This document shows positions 1 to 8,491 of a stretch of DNA of 47,851 nt, piece after piece (the first letter of the stretch is position 1; each line of letters opens with the position of its first letter). Under the pieces are notes generated by a model. The model saw nothing but the letters and a program-made list of their open reading frames with translations, had not been told where the DNA came from and searched no databases. Source of the stretch: CAZLQR01 sp964404095 (GTDB lineage: Bacteria; Patescibacteriota; Microgenomatia; UBA1406; GWC2-37-13); NCBI GenBank assembly GCA_964404095.1, contig CAYOIN010000005.1, forward strand, positions 1 to 47,851, written 5' to 3'. Position numbers and translations under genes: made by a program.

Positions 1-467
1 GAAATTCCCGCCTCCGACTGAGGATTCCAGTTACTCGTACAGAGATACTCGATCTGTGATTCTTCTTGATAGAATCCGCCATGTGCAAACCCTACAGGGA
101 TCCAAATAAGTTCGCCATAGTCTCTCCGTTGATCTGCAGGGAGATCGTAGCTGATGATCTTTCCAAATTGTGGGGACCCCTTACGGATGTCCATGACCAG
201 ATCGGTCATATGCCCAAGTACGGTTCGTACAAGTTTGCCTTGGTAGGGCGACCACTGAAAGTGAAGCCCACGAACGGTGTGTTTATATGAGTAGCTCTCG
301 TTTACCTGTACAAACTCAGTGTTCTTCAAGAACGACAGCTCAGGGTTTTCCGCAAACTCAGCTTTATTAAACGATTCTGTAAAATAACCTCGATTATCAG
401 TGAAGCGCTTATATCGAATCACCTTTACCTCTGGTAGCGCAAGACTTGATACAGAAATAATTTTCAT
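1..467 (-). CDS. rmlC: dTDP-4-dehydrorhamnose 3,5-epimerase, 3' end off the window
   Basis: RmlC epimerises C3 and C5 of dTDP-4-keto-6-deoxyglucose on the way to dTDP-L-rhamnose. My reverse-strand translation from the ATG at 465-467 gives 155 residues starting MKIISVSSLALPEVKVIRYK. It shows the family's RGYFTESF segment (26-33), the RGLHFQ motif carrying the catalytic His (H69), the WIPVGFAHGG stretch (122-131) and a C-terminal part resembling the usual Y.C..YYNP.SE.GI (here YLCTSNWNPQSEAGI). The family is about 180-190 residues, so some 30 are missing beyond base 1. The start overlaps the stop of the FAD oxidoreductase by 4 bases (ATGA), so it is translated as part of the polysaccharide operon. 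Other rhamnose genes probably lie just outside the window. Confidence 0.93.
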   Translation of the reverse strand, partial: MKIISVSSLALPEVKVIRYKRFTDNRGYFTESFNKAEFAENPELSFLKNTEFVQVNESYSYKHTVRGLHFQWSPYQGKLVRTVLGHMTDLVMDIRKGSPQFGKIISYDLPADQRRDYGELIWIPVGFAHGGFYQEESQIEYLCTSNWNPQSEAGI

Positions 468-1729
468 GATATTAGTGTAGCAAGTTTTTCCCCCATCTCC
501 ACACCAAGATTGAAGTTTCTGTCGTGTGGATACATCTGATCAATGTTCCCAAGAAAAATTCGGTCAGAAACTTTATGTGGTGGACGGCTCGCAAAAGAGT
601 GAAGGCCAAAAATTGTCTGCGCTCGAGGTGATCTGGATACGGTGGCATTCCGTATCCATGCAGGAGAGAAAGAAGGATTCAGTTGTTTAAGAATGGAAGT
701 GTATGAAGAAATGATCTGCTCATTGCTTTGTCGGTACTCTGGCTTTGTTCTGTGAATGTAGTTTGCGAGATATACCACATGGTTCCCTCCGTATCGTTCT
801 GGAGAGATCATGTTGGTATGCTCTACCATGACTAACACCGGAGATGAAGGGTTACAGATATTCACCCAGTACTGGTTCTGAATGGAGCGATCAAGCTCCA
901 GAAGTAAACACACAGCGCCAAGCTGGTCTTGTTGATCCAGTTGCTTTCTGACACTTTGCGATATCGGCGATGTGATGAGTCGACTGGCGATGGGTGAAAC
1001 GGTTGTGATGAGGCAGCGATCAAATTGCTCCGAGCGCTCCCCTACCAGAATCTGAACCGAATTATTGATTTCCTTGACCGCGGTCACAGTGGTGCCATAG
1101 CGGATCCTTACCCGCTGTTTCTTCAGATGCTTCAGAAGCGCATCGAACAGGGTCTGGGCTCCCCCATCGAGATATCCAAGGTCGAATGACCGGTCTCGGA
1201 GTCGATCTCTCAACCATGCGGTGGGTACGGCAGATGCAAAGTTCGCAAACTTTCCAACAAGAAGAGGTTTCCAGAGAATGTTGTAGGCAGCAGATCCTGC
1301 ATGTCGCTTCAGCCATGAGGCAGCACTGATCGTATCCAGTTCCTTCATGCGTTGAGGAAGGAATTTCAGCTGGACAAGTGCGTAACCCAGCCGGATCCGA
1401 TCGAAAAATGAAAGTGCTGAAAACTGCAGCAGATCGATTGGTGATGAAAACGGAAAAAGCCTCTTTCCGGTAAGAACACTGGTTTTTGCGGGGTAAAATT
1501 TGAGTTGTGAACGAAGCCCAAGATCGGTCAGGAGTTGAATGGCATGTACATCTGATCGGAATAGATGATGATAGAAGCGCTCGATCGCGGTACCTCCGAC
1601 CCTGAGCGAGGATCCCAGACCACCTGCATGATCTGATTGTTCATAGATCGTCACGGTGTGACCTTTTTGGGAGAGGTAATATGCTGTGGAAAGCCCAGTG
1701 ATACCAGCGCCAATGATCGCTATCTTCAT
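464..1729 (-). CDS. FAD-dependent amine oxidase / protoporphyrinogen oxidase-like oxidoreductase
   Basis: 421 residues from the ATG at 1727-1729, chosen because it gives an ATGA overlap with the upstream glycosyltransferase and puts the dinucleotide-binding motif at the N terminus: KIAIIGAGITGLSTAYYL (2-19), followed by the YEQSDHAGGLGSS segment that contacts FAD. A longer reading frame upstream would run into the neighbour. The C terminus has the second flavin motif around IFLGNIDQMYPHDRNFNLG. It belongs to the HemY/phytoene desaturase-like superfamily. Members in glycan clusters often act on sugars or polyprenyl carriers (UDP-galactopyranose mutase is a distant relative), but the substrate here cannot be read from sequence. 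No haem genes are nearby, which argues against haem synthesis. Confidence 0.8.
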   Translation of the reverse strand: MKIAIIGAGITGLSTAYYLSQKGHTVTIYEQSDHAGGLGSSLRVGGTAIERFYHHLFRSDVHAIQLLTDLGLRSQLKFYPAKTSVLTGKRLFPFSSPIDLLQFSALSFFDRIRLGYALVQLKFLPQRMKELDTISAASWLKRHAGSAAYNILWKPLLVGKFANFASAVPTAWLRDRLRDRSFDLGYLDGGAQTLFDALLKHLKKQRVRIRYGTTVTAVKEINNSVQILVGERSEQFDRCLITTVSPIASRLITSPISQSVRKQLDQQDQLGAVCLLLELDRSIQNQYWVNICNPSSPVLVMVEHTNMISPERYGGNHVVYLANYIHRTKPEYRQSNEQIISSYTSILKQLNPSFSPAWIRNATVSRSPRAQTIFGLHSFASRPPHKVSDRIFLGNIDQMYPHDRNFNLGVEMGEKLATLIS

Positions 1730-2457
1730 ACTGCTCGGTTCGTGAATGTGAGAACACGGATTAAGAGACGACCCATATACGAAAAATGTTTTCTTGCATA
1801 GAGATTCATTGAAGAAAAAAACCAACGCTTCTTTTTCTGTTCATCAATGCGGGTGAAGGATGACCCTCCGCTGTGCGTGTAGGATAGCGGGATCCAACCA
1901 ATACGATAGTTGTTAAGATACAGTCGTTTGGTGAGATCGCTGTCCTCGAACCAGAGAAAAAAATCTTCATCCCAGCCATCGAGAGCCTCAAGAACCTTCC
2001 GTTTAATCAGAAGGCATCCACCAAACAGCGTATGCTTTCCTGATTTTGGAAGGTGAATGAATCGGTGCAGTGGAGAGAACTCGAGTATCAATGACAGTGG
2101 CGTTGGTAGCGGTTTGTAATAATCCTCTGAACGTTGGAGTGGCGATGCCGCATCAAGATTCTGAGCCTTCGCCGACTGTGCAAACGAGAGGACAGCAGAT
2201 GAGGTAAGGTGAGTATCTGGATTGAGGAAGAGTAACCATTCCCCTTTTGCGATAGCTGCCCCTCTATTACAACCTGACGCAAATCCGTTGTTTTCACTGC
2301 ACCGAACAAGGCGGTACGGAGACTTAACCGTGGGGAGTCTATCAGAGTTATTATCGACAACAATAACCTCGATCTGGGAGGATGGACGCAACTTTGATAG
2401 CTGTCGCTTGAGAATATCAGGCGTGTTCCAGTGTACGATGATTACGGATACTTTCAT
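1726..2457 (-). CDS. GT2 glycosyltransferase (WbbL/rhamnosyltransferase-like)
   Basis: 243 residues. The N terminus KVSVIIVHWNTPDIL is the GT-A nucleotide-binding strand typical of family 2, followed by VIVVDNNSD (33-41) and the metal/nucleotide acidic motif LFLNPDTH, then the WDEDFFLWFEDSDL acceptor-site segment seen in WbbL-type enzymes. No membrane segments are evident, so it probably works at the inner face of the membrane on a lipid-linked glycan. It may transfer rhamnose, since rmlC lies two genes downstream, but that is an inference from position. It ends in an ATGA overlap with the FAD oxidoreductase and starts one base after the stop of the GT-C protein upstream, so it is translationally coupled to both. 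Confidence 0.88.
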   Translation of the reverse strand: MKVSVIIVHWNTPDILKRQLSKLRPSSQIEVIVVDNNSDRLPTVKSPYRLVRCSENNGFASGCNRGAAIAKGEWLLFLNPDTHLTSSAVLSFAQSAKAQNLDAASPLQRSEDYYKPLPTPLSLILEFSPLHRFIHLPKSGKHTLFGGCLLIKRKVLEALDGWDEDFFLWFEDSDLTKRLYLNNYRIGWIPLSYTHSGGSSFTRIDEQKKKRWFFSSMNLYARKHFSYMGRLLIRVLTFTNRAV

Positions 2458-2458
2458 A

Positions 2459-3967
2459 TTATTTTATTCCCCAACTATATAGGGTTGCAGGCCAGACTGA
2501 GTACGGATTGTCATCTAGAGGATAGTGGTCTAGGTAGAGCTCCTTCGTAAAGTTTTTTTCAGCGTAATCGATTACATCCTTCGGAAGCGACGAGTCATCG
2601 ATAAAAATGAAGCCTTTGGGATATATTTTCATCGCCCGTTTCAGGTCTTTGAGTTCGCCAATAAACCGAAGCGACGGCCTATCGGGAATAATTTTTTCAC
2701 CCGTTTCATTCAGAGAAAAATCGGTATGCTGTGGAAGGCCGTTAATGCGAGTTGGACCATCGATCCAACGGAAGAGGTACGCAGCCGTATAGTCCTGACC
2801 CATATACCAGTACAGTCGATCATGCCACGTATCAACAACAGCGGTTCTGCCTTCCGGTATCCTTCCCTTCTCATGGATGAGTCGGTAAACCTGCGCATAG
2901 TCGATATTCGAGATCTCCCGAAAATCATGATTAATTGAGTAGTATTGCTTCGGTTTCATAACAAAGAGATTTCCGTTCAAAACGATTGCGACGGTCATCA
3001 AGATCGTAACCACTGGTGAGCGGAATAATCGAAGAAGACTGATCGCCATTCCCAGAAAAAGAAACGGAAAGATTGTGACTAAGTAGCGACTGGTATATGG
3101 AGGCCAGACAAATGATGTGAAGATGAGAGTGGCGAGTATGTAGAGCGCGATTGGGCGGATGGTGTCTTTCTGTCGCGAGTATTCAACAGCTAGTCCTGTA
3201 AATCCGAGAAAGGTTATGAGGCCGTACTGTCTCCATAAAAAAGAGTGATAGTACCAGAGATTGTTGGTATGGAACAACTCAGACCAAATTGCGCGTTGCA
3301 GGACGGTCGCATATCCAAATACCATGCCAACACTCCCAACCAGAACGCAGATGATTGCCGGCAGAATCCATGATCGATTTGTTCCCCACGACGCTCGCAT
3401 CGTTCGTCTCCCAATCAGAACATCGGCGAGCAGAGCAAGCAACACCAGAATATAGGCCGAGTGCGTCAGCAGACCGAGTATGACCAACGAGGTTAGTACG
3501 ATTCCATGGAGAAGGGTAGGTCGCCTTTTTCGTATATGAAGATAGTAACCGATCGTTCCAATTACTAAGAGCGTCTGAAGAGAGTATCCTCTCGCCTGTC
3601 TTGACCAAACAATCATAAAGTAAGAGCATGATGTCAGAAGAGCTGCGCTGCATGCTACCGCAACTCCAAAGTTCTTCCGGACAAGGAGGTAGAGAGCTAC
3701 CGGAACCAGCGACCCGAGCAGTACAAATGGAATCCGAGCAGCATATTCTGAGACACCAACGATAGCAAAGCTCAGCGCGACGATGTAGTGCGTGAGAATA
3801 TTGTTGAGTTCAGGATGAAACGCTCCGGTGAAGTATGTTAAACCATGCTTGAGAATTTGTTGGGCCTGAGAAGCGGTACTAAATTCATCAACCCAAAATG
3901 AGGCATATCCAAGATTCTGGACTCTGAGCCAGAACGCGTAGATCGTGAATAACAAAGCTATTCCCAT
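2459..3967 (-). CDS. GT-C membrane glycosyltransferase (GT39/ArnT-PMT-like)
   Basis: 502 residues with about ten hydrophobic segments. The first extracytoplasmic loop carries the acidic motif SFWVDEFSTASQAQ near residues 24-37, where PMT/ArnT-type GT-C enzymes have their catalytic DE/ED pair, and ILTHYIVALSFAIVGVSEYAAR follows as in dolichyl- or undecaprenyl-phosphate-mannose protein transferases. Enzymes of this class take a sugar from a polyprenyl-phosphate carrier on the outer face of the membrane. A soluble C-terminal part of about 150 residues contains DTWHDRLYWYMGQDY. Acceptor unknown. It sits 23 bases downstream of the TIG-domain protein in the same operon. Confidence 0.82.
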   Translation of the reverse strand: MGIALLFTIYAFWLRVQNLGYASFWVDEFSTASQAQQILKHGLTYFTGAFHPELNNILTHYIVALSFAIVGVSEYAARIPFVLLGSLVPVALYLLVRKNFGVAVACSAALLTSCSYFMIVWSRQARGYSLQTLLVIGTIGYYLHIRKRRPTLLHGIVLTSLVILGLLTHSAYILVLLALLADVLIGRRTMRASWGTNRSWILPAIICVLVGSVGMVFGYATVLQRAIWSELFHTNNLWYYHSFLWRQYGLITFLGFTGLAVEYSRQKDTIRPIALYILATLIFTSFVWPPYTSRYLVTIFPFLFLGMAISLLRLFRSPVVTILMTVAIVLNGNLFVMKPKQYYSINHDFREISNIDYAQVYRLIHEKGRIPEGRTAVVDTWHDRLYWYMGQDYTAAYLFRWIDGPTRINGLPQHTDFSLNETGEKIIPDRPSLRFIGELKDLKRAMKIYPKGFIFIDDSSLPKDVIDYAEKNFTKELYLDHYPLDDNPYSVWPATLYSWGIK

Positions 3968-3990
3968 ATCATGCCGTTGACGCGCTTGCG

Positions 3991-4938
3991 CTACTGCTGT
4001 TGAAAAAACTTATCGTCTTGTTCATCCCAGCCATCGGTTCGAGAAAGCACCTCTATCTGGACAGTATTGCTCCGCGTTTTCACGGTTGAGCCATTATACT
4101 CCACTGCCGCAGAAATATAAGCTTCGTACAGCTTTGGAGGTAGGTCAAGTGGTAGGGTGATTACTATTTCATCTGACTTCCAAGAATCTGTTGGGATTGC
4201 GCGACCGCCGATTGAGAGTATATTCTTTGCGTCATTATTATTTTGTAGATAGCCGAAATTTCTCCCGGTTATGACCACTCGACTACTTGGATATGCGACC
4301 GATGGTCGAACAGCATCGATATGAGGGGACCGTTTTGAAATAATAATACTTTTGAGATACGGAGCTGAAATTGTTTGTATTTTCGGAACTATGAACCGAT
4401 ACGAGAGAAATGCCACCACCGGGATCACGATCCAGAACGTCACCCCACCGATAATATATATCAGTCTCTGTTCGTTTCTTTGTGACTGATTGAGATTCTC
4501 TTCTACTCCCCGCAACCGCTCCAAACCCATCTGAATATTTGAGAAGACAGTCATAACAACCGAGATGGCGACATAACACGCAAGCGGCATCACGATAATA
4601 AGAATCGGGTGAGATCGCAAAAATCCGTAACTACTCGCAAGGTAGAACGTCATTGTAATGCTGAGTGCTACAAACCATGGATGGTAGGTCTCGAGAAGTT
4701 CAGAACGAACCAATCGATAGTCATGATGGAGCATTTTTTTAGCTATGGCGATTGCACAAATGATCGCAACCCAACCAACAAATACGTGTCGGGGGTCAGG
4801 AAGAATGACTGCAATGTATGAGAAGATTTGTACGCGAGGAACCGAGACAAAGAGGAGCTGTGGTACGGTGAGAGCTAAAAAAATCACCATGCCCATTCCG
4901 GCAATGGTATCAAGAATGAAATCAGGAAGCTTTCTCAT
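3991..4938 (-). CDS. Membrane protein with C-terminal IPT/TIG domain
   Basis: 315 residues from ATG 4936-4938 (MRKLPDFILDTIAG). A longer in-frame start at 5025 would overlap the upstream gene by about 100 bases, so the short form, overlapping it by 17, is preferred. The first ~110 residues and a further segment near 165-195 are hydrophobic (about five to six membrane spans). A polar stretch ERLRGVEENLNQSQRNEQR follows the fourth span. The final ~100 residues look like an IPT/TIG immunoglobulin-like domain: PHIDAVRPSVAYPSSRVVITG with GRNFG, then DEIVITLPLDLPP. Such domains usually mediate binding outside the membrane. I recognise no characterised family for the whole protein. Neighbours suggest a role in surface-glycan assembly or anchoring. 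Confidence 0.68.
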   Translation of the reverse strand: MRKLPDFILDTIAGMGMVIFLALTVPQLLFVSVPRVQIFSYIAVILPDPRHVFVGWVAIICAIAIAKKMLHHDYRLVRSELLETYHPWFVALSITMTFYLASSYGFLRSHPILIIVMPLACYVAISVVMTVFSNIQMGLERLRGVEENLNQSQRNEQRLIYIIGGVTFWIVIPVVAFLSYRFIVPKIQTISAPYLKSIIISKRSPHIDAVRPSVAYPSSRVVITGRNFGYLQNNNDAKNILSIGGRAIPTDSWKSDEIVITLPLDLPPKLYEAYISAAVEYNGSTVKTRSNTVQIEVLSRTDGWDEQDDKFFQQQ

Positions 4939-5233
4939 GGGTGATGATATGCAAGCAGACATTGCATAGAGAAATAATAATCCAAAGATATGTTTGGCTC
5001 GCAATAAATTCACCCAAGTAACCATTCGGAATAAGGAAAGTGAGCAGCATGCCTAGGGCAGAGAGTACGAGCCAGATAGATATTTGTCGGGCATAGAAAT
5101 ACAGTATTGGAAGATATGCAGTCACATAGATCAACGATGGATTGAGTTCGAACAGACCGTAGTATGCACGATAAATCATCATGACTACGAAGATCCAGAG
5201 ATAAAAAAAGACTGGTCTCGCCTCAGTTTTCAT
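4922..5233 (-). CDS. Small hydrophobic membrane protein of unknown function
   Basis: 103 residues, about 60% hydrophobic, with probable membrane spans near 8-24, 32-47, 51-69 and 78-97, ending in a polar HITHEKAS-like tail. The start ATG (5231-5233) lies inside the end of the 817-residue membrane protein (11-base overlap) and its stop overlaps the start of the TIG-domain protein by 17 bases, so all three are probably translated together. No family recognised. Because it and the next gene are both hydrophobic and overlap in different frames, I considered a frameshifted single gene; the independent in-frame start and stop and the continuous overlap pattern favour two genes. Confidence 0.6.
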   Translation of the reverse strand: MKTEARPVFFYLWIFVVMMIYRAYYGLFELNPSLIYVTAYLPILYFYARQISIWLVLSALGMLLTFLIPNGYLGEFIASQTYLWIIISLCNVCLHIITHEKAS

Positions 5234-7676
5234 AATGTTTTGATCTGAGTAAATAGATACTCGATCCCAATAATATTACGAACGCTGTTGCCGAGATGAA
5301 AACTGCGTTTTGATACTCCTTCTGAGGAGAAAACGATAGCACAAAATAAAGGGTGTCGTCTGAGCTGCACCGAATACGCGCGCACACATCTGATTTTTTT
5401 ACATCCCAGGCATTGGCATACGAATAGATCGTTCTATGATACAGTGACGGTATCGTCATTCGGCTCAGTGGTGCGGTCGAAAAGTCGCTGAGGTTTTGAT
5501 TCTGAATTACACCACGGATCGGTTTGGAGATGTAGTCTATTACGTACGGCACCCTTCTTCCGTTGCGTTCGATTCCATCATCAAATTCATGATACTGGAG
5601 CCACCGTAGCTCGCCCGATCCAATCGTTGAGATACGATTTTGAGCGATCATTTTTTTTAACTCGTCGAGATTGGCTTGCGTACGCTCATTATTGGGAAGT
5701 ATTCGGTAGTTGGACAGAAGGGAGTGTTGTACCGGTTGCAGTACCTGCGGTTCCACAAACTGCAACTCCCACCCTGCATAATACAGTTTTTTTAACTCAA
5801 CGGTAAAAAAATTTGGAGCATTATGGATGACTCCCAGATACAGTGTATCGTTTATTTTTTTTAGTTCCATTCCTATGTCATCTCCACCATTGGACCGCAC
5901 TGCTACAATTGGGGTTCTGAGATTGTTGGGAATCACGATCACCGACTGCTCTGAGTCTATTGCGAGCGTTTCGAGAGATTGTGGAAGGAATCGAGTTTGC
6001 ATATCACGAAGCATGTCGATATTAAAATGATCAAAGTAATGCTCCTTCTCCATCGGGACCGATGTTCCGGGAAGCCAGAGATACTCAACAGAGTAATCCT
6101 GCAAGAGCGTATGATACTCCTTCTTTTTCATCAGTGACCGAAAATAAGAGTCGAAAGATGCTGTGCCGCCCGTTGTCTGCAGTACCGCTTTTTCGAACTC
6201 CACCTCGGTGTGCGATCCCTGAGACGTTCGTGGGTAGTGATTGTGTTCAAAGTAGGGACTGATGGAGGATGGAACAGGGAGGATGTTGCCAAGTGAGCGA
6301 TCATGCTCCAGGAACTGGCTCATTGCCGACTCGGGCTCGTAAAGCGACCCAATTTCATTATTCACCCGTCGAATATGTTTTGGTGTATGTTGAATACTTT
6401 GTTCATAGGTCATCTTCATAATTCCTGGATTGATGATCATAAATCCAATCCACAAAGTAGAGACCGCTCCAAGAAGTACGTTGATAGACTTTTTTGCACC
6501 GAGCCCAGAAGCCATGAGGAAGGTTATGAGAAGGAGATAGAGACTGAGAATTGCGTTGGTAGTGAACCGAACTGAATTCTGAATAAATCCAAGAAAAGGT
6601 ATCTGATAGAGTCCATAATACACATTACCGATGCTGTAGGTGCCACTGGTGAGGAGCGTCGTGAAGAGGTAGAGCACCAAGGTGATAATCAGAATCCGGC
6701 TTGCAGCTGGTGTTTTCTTGCGATATACCAACCACACCGATGCAAAAAGGAGAAGATAGCTGACCACCGAGGGTAGGTGGCGAATCCAGTAATCGTGATA
6801 GGCTATTTCGATTAAGTTGTGTGGCGTGCTCGTTGCGAGCAGAAGCTGCTTAAACGGTACTGAGTAGTTTCGTAATACCTCAAAGGTCGTTTTCCGTAGC
6901 GTTGAGAGTTCGATGGGGTTAATGGTTCTACTGATGATGATTGCATACAGCCAATATGCATTAACCAGAATGAGCGAACCACCATACAGAACAAGCTGAC
7001 TCATTTTCTGGCGAAAAGAGTTCTCTCTCAGCATAATGCTGATGACAACCGCCACCGAGACATAGAAGATGTTTGCGACATCAAGAAAGATCGAGAGGAG
7101 GCTGATGAGGATGATGAACGATGAGGCGCGTTGTGATGAAATCAATGCAGTAAGCAATGCCAGAATGTATGGAAGTACTGAAATGCTCACCATTCGGTTG
7201 AGTGCGCCTCCATGAAGTTCATAGAGAAATGGGAGTGAAAAGGTGTAACAGATCGAGCCAAAAAGGGCGATCCACCAAACTGAGTGATGACGTGATCGTA
7301 TCGATCTACCGACTGCCATGGTAAGGAACCAAATTCCGATACTTGCAATCAGTGGAAGCACGACAAACACAAATGTTTTGTTGAGGATCGGAAGCGCGAC
7401 AAACGGAAGCAGTCTCCCCACCGTAAGTAAAAGGAGCTTGACAGTAAAGTCCGAAAATCCAATAGCCCCATAGGTTCCGGAGGCATTATTATTTATTACA
7501 AAATAGAAATTTTGAATATATCGTTCATACATTGAGCCGTATGAAAAAAACGTCCAGTCCCAGTGTCTCCCATAGTTATAGGAGTTAGACAGGAGGTCGC
7601 GGTGCGCGATGAGCGAGATTCCGATGATGCAGGCTATATATACAATAAACAATATATGTCTTTGTAAGAATCGCAT
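5223..7676 (-). CDS. Large polytopic membrane protein, GT-C/YfhO-like
   Basis: 817 residues. The N-terminal ~400 have roughly a dozen hydrophobic spans, with an early extracytoplasmic loop holding acidic and aromatic residues (SYNYGRHWDWTFFSYGS, around 31-47). The C-terminal half is largely soluble and includes FFTVELKKLYYAGWEL, reminiscent of the YYPGW element of YfhO-type membrane proteins, and a final membrane span (AVFISATAFVILLGSSIYLL). This arrangement is seen in YfhO-family and arabinofuranosyltransferase-like GT-C proteins that act on lipid-linked sugars or exported polymers. The exact reaction is unknown. A TATAAT at 7702-7707 gives a possible internal promoter with a 25-base leader. 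Confidence 0.7.
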   Translation of the reverse strand: MRFLQRHILFIVYIACIIGISLIAHRDLLSNSYNYGRHWDWTFFSYGSMYERYIQNFYFVINNNASGTYGAIGFSDFTVKLLLLTVGRLLPFVALPILNKTFVFVVLPLIASIGIWFLTMAVGRSIRSRHHSVWWIALFGSICYTFSLPFLYELHGGALNRMVSISVLPYILALLTALISSQRASSFIILISLLSIFLDVANIFYVSVAVVISIMLRENSFRQKMSQLVLYGGSLILVNAYWLYAIIISRTINPIELSTLRKTTFEVLRNYSVPFKQLLLATSTPHNLIEIAYHDYWIRHLPSVVSYLLLFASVWLVYRKKTPAASRILIITLVLYLFTTLLTSGTYSIGNVYYGLYQIPFLGFIQNSVRFTTNAILSLYLLLITFLMASGLGAKKSINVLLGAVSTLWIGFMIINPGIMKMTYEQSIQHTPKHIRRVNNEIGSLYEPESAMSQFLEHDRSLGNILPVPSSISPYFEHNHYPRTSQGSHTEVEFEKAVLQTTGGTASFDSYFRSLMKKKEYHTLLQDYSVEYLWLPGTSVPMEKEHYFDHFNIDMLRDMQTRFLPQSLETLAIDSEQSVIVIPNNLRTPIVAVRSNGGDDIGMELKKINDTLYLGVIHNAPNFFTVELKKLYYAGWELQFVEPQVLQPVQHSLLSNYRILPNNERTQANLDELKKMIAQNRISTIGSGELRWLQYHEFDDGIERNGRRVPYVIDYISKPIRGVIQNQNLSDFSTAPLSRMTIPSLYHRTIYSYANAWDVKKSDVCARIRCSSDDTLYFVLSFSPQKEYQNAVFISATAFVILLGSSIYLLRSKHYEN

Positions 7677-7702
7677 AGTTGGAAGATCCCTTGGAGTAAC
7701 TA

Positions 7703-8491
7703 TTATACCTTCTTCGCAAGTATGAATACACTGGCACCATGGGATCCGGAGACACGATCATGCAGGATTGCAGCTTCAATACGAGATTGATACTTTCGAA
7801 ACACCGATTTCCCAGCGTGCTGATCGAATATTCCTCTCAGTCGGGTCTCAACTGCGATCCGATCCCAGAGCATGCAGGTATCCTTGCTGATGTAGTATGC
7901 ATGCTTCTCCACTCTGAGTCCGTACTTCTTGAGCCGGCGCGTCCATTCGGTATGAGAGTAGTTATGATAGTGATTGAGCATCTTATTCCTCAGTTTCTTA
8001 TATGCAGATGCGAGAAGTCCGAGTCCCCATCGTTCAAGAATTTCGGATACATACAGATACTCTTTAAAGTTATGGCTCGGTGAAGTGAATACGAAATACC
8101 CCCCCTTTTTTAGCACGCGTGCGGTTTCGCTTAGCACCGCCTCAACATCGGGGATGTGCTCAATGACCGAATTGCTGAAAACGAACTCGAGCGAGTTCGA
8201 TCGTAGTGACATTTGCTCAGCGCTTTCTACGAGTATATGCTGATATCGTTTCATTCGGCGAGCAATATGAAGGTCGCGTGCTTCACCGTTATCAACATTG
8301 TAAGTAAACTTCGAGTCGAAGAGAACCGAACTGAGGTACCCATCCCCTCCTCCAAGGTCCATGGAGGGTTTTCGAAACGTTATTCTTTTGGTGTTATTGT
8401 AAACAGCTTGAAGCTCGATCGTACGGAATAATTTTGACGCGGGATGATGATGGCCCTTCAGCGTCGCGAGGGTAATATAGTTTGTTTTCAT
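7703..8491 (-). CDS. SAM-dependent methyltransferase (class I, Methyltransf_11 type)
   Basis: 262 residues from ATG 8489-8491, which overlaps the upstream glycosyltransferase stop as ATGA; a longer frame upstream lies inside that gene. Class I motif I is visible as SMDLGGGDGYLSSVLF (about 41-56), then a D at the motif II position, and FSNSVIEHIPDVEAVLSETARVLKKGG, which is the classic post-motif SvieHi...l.e..RvLkpGG stretch. The product probably methylates a small molecule or sugar residue (O-methyl caps of polysaccharides are common), but the acceptor is not readable. The last ~100 residues are basic and may bind the acceptor or membrane. Confidence 0.86.
   Translation of the reverse strand: MKTNYITLATLKGHHHPASKLFRTIELQAVYNNTKRITFRKPSMDLGGGDGYLSSVLFDSKFTYNVDNGEARDLHIARRMKRYQHILVESAEQMSLRSNSLEFVFSNSVIEHIPDVEAVLSETARVLKKGGYFVFTSPSHNFKEYLYVSEILERWGLGLLASAYKKLRNKMLNHYHNYSHTEWTRRLKKYGLRVEKHAYYISKDTCMLWDRIAVETRLRGIFDQHAGKSVFRKYQSRIEAAILHDRVSGSHGASVFILAKKV

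Noticed and set aside
3991..5233. The 103-residue and TIG-domain proteins as one frameshifted gene
   Set aside because: Each frame has its own plausible start, and the short overlaps match the style of the operon. Not fully excluded.
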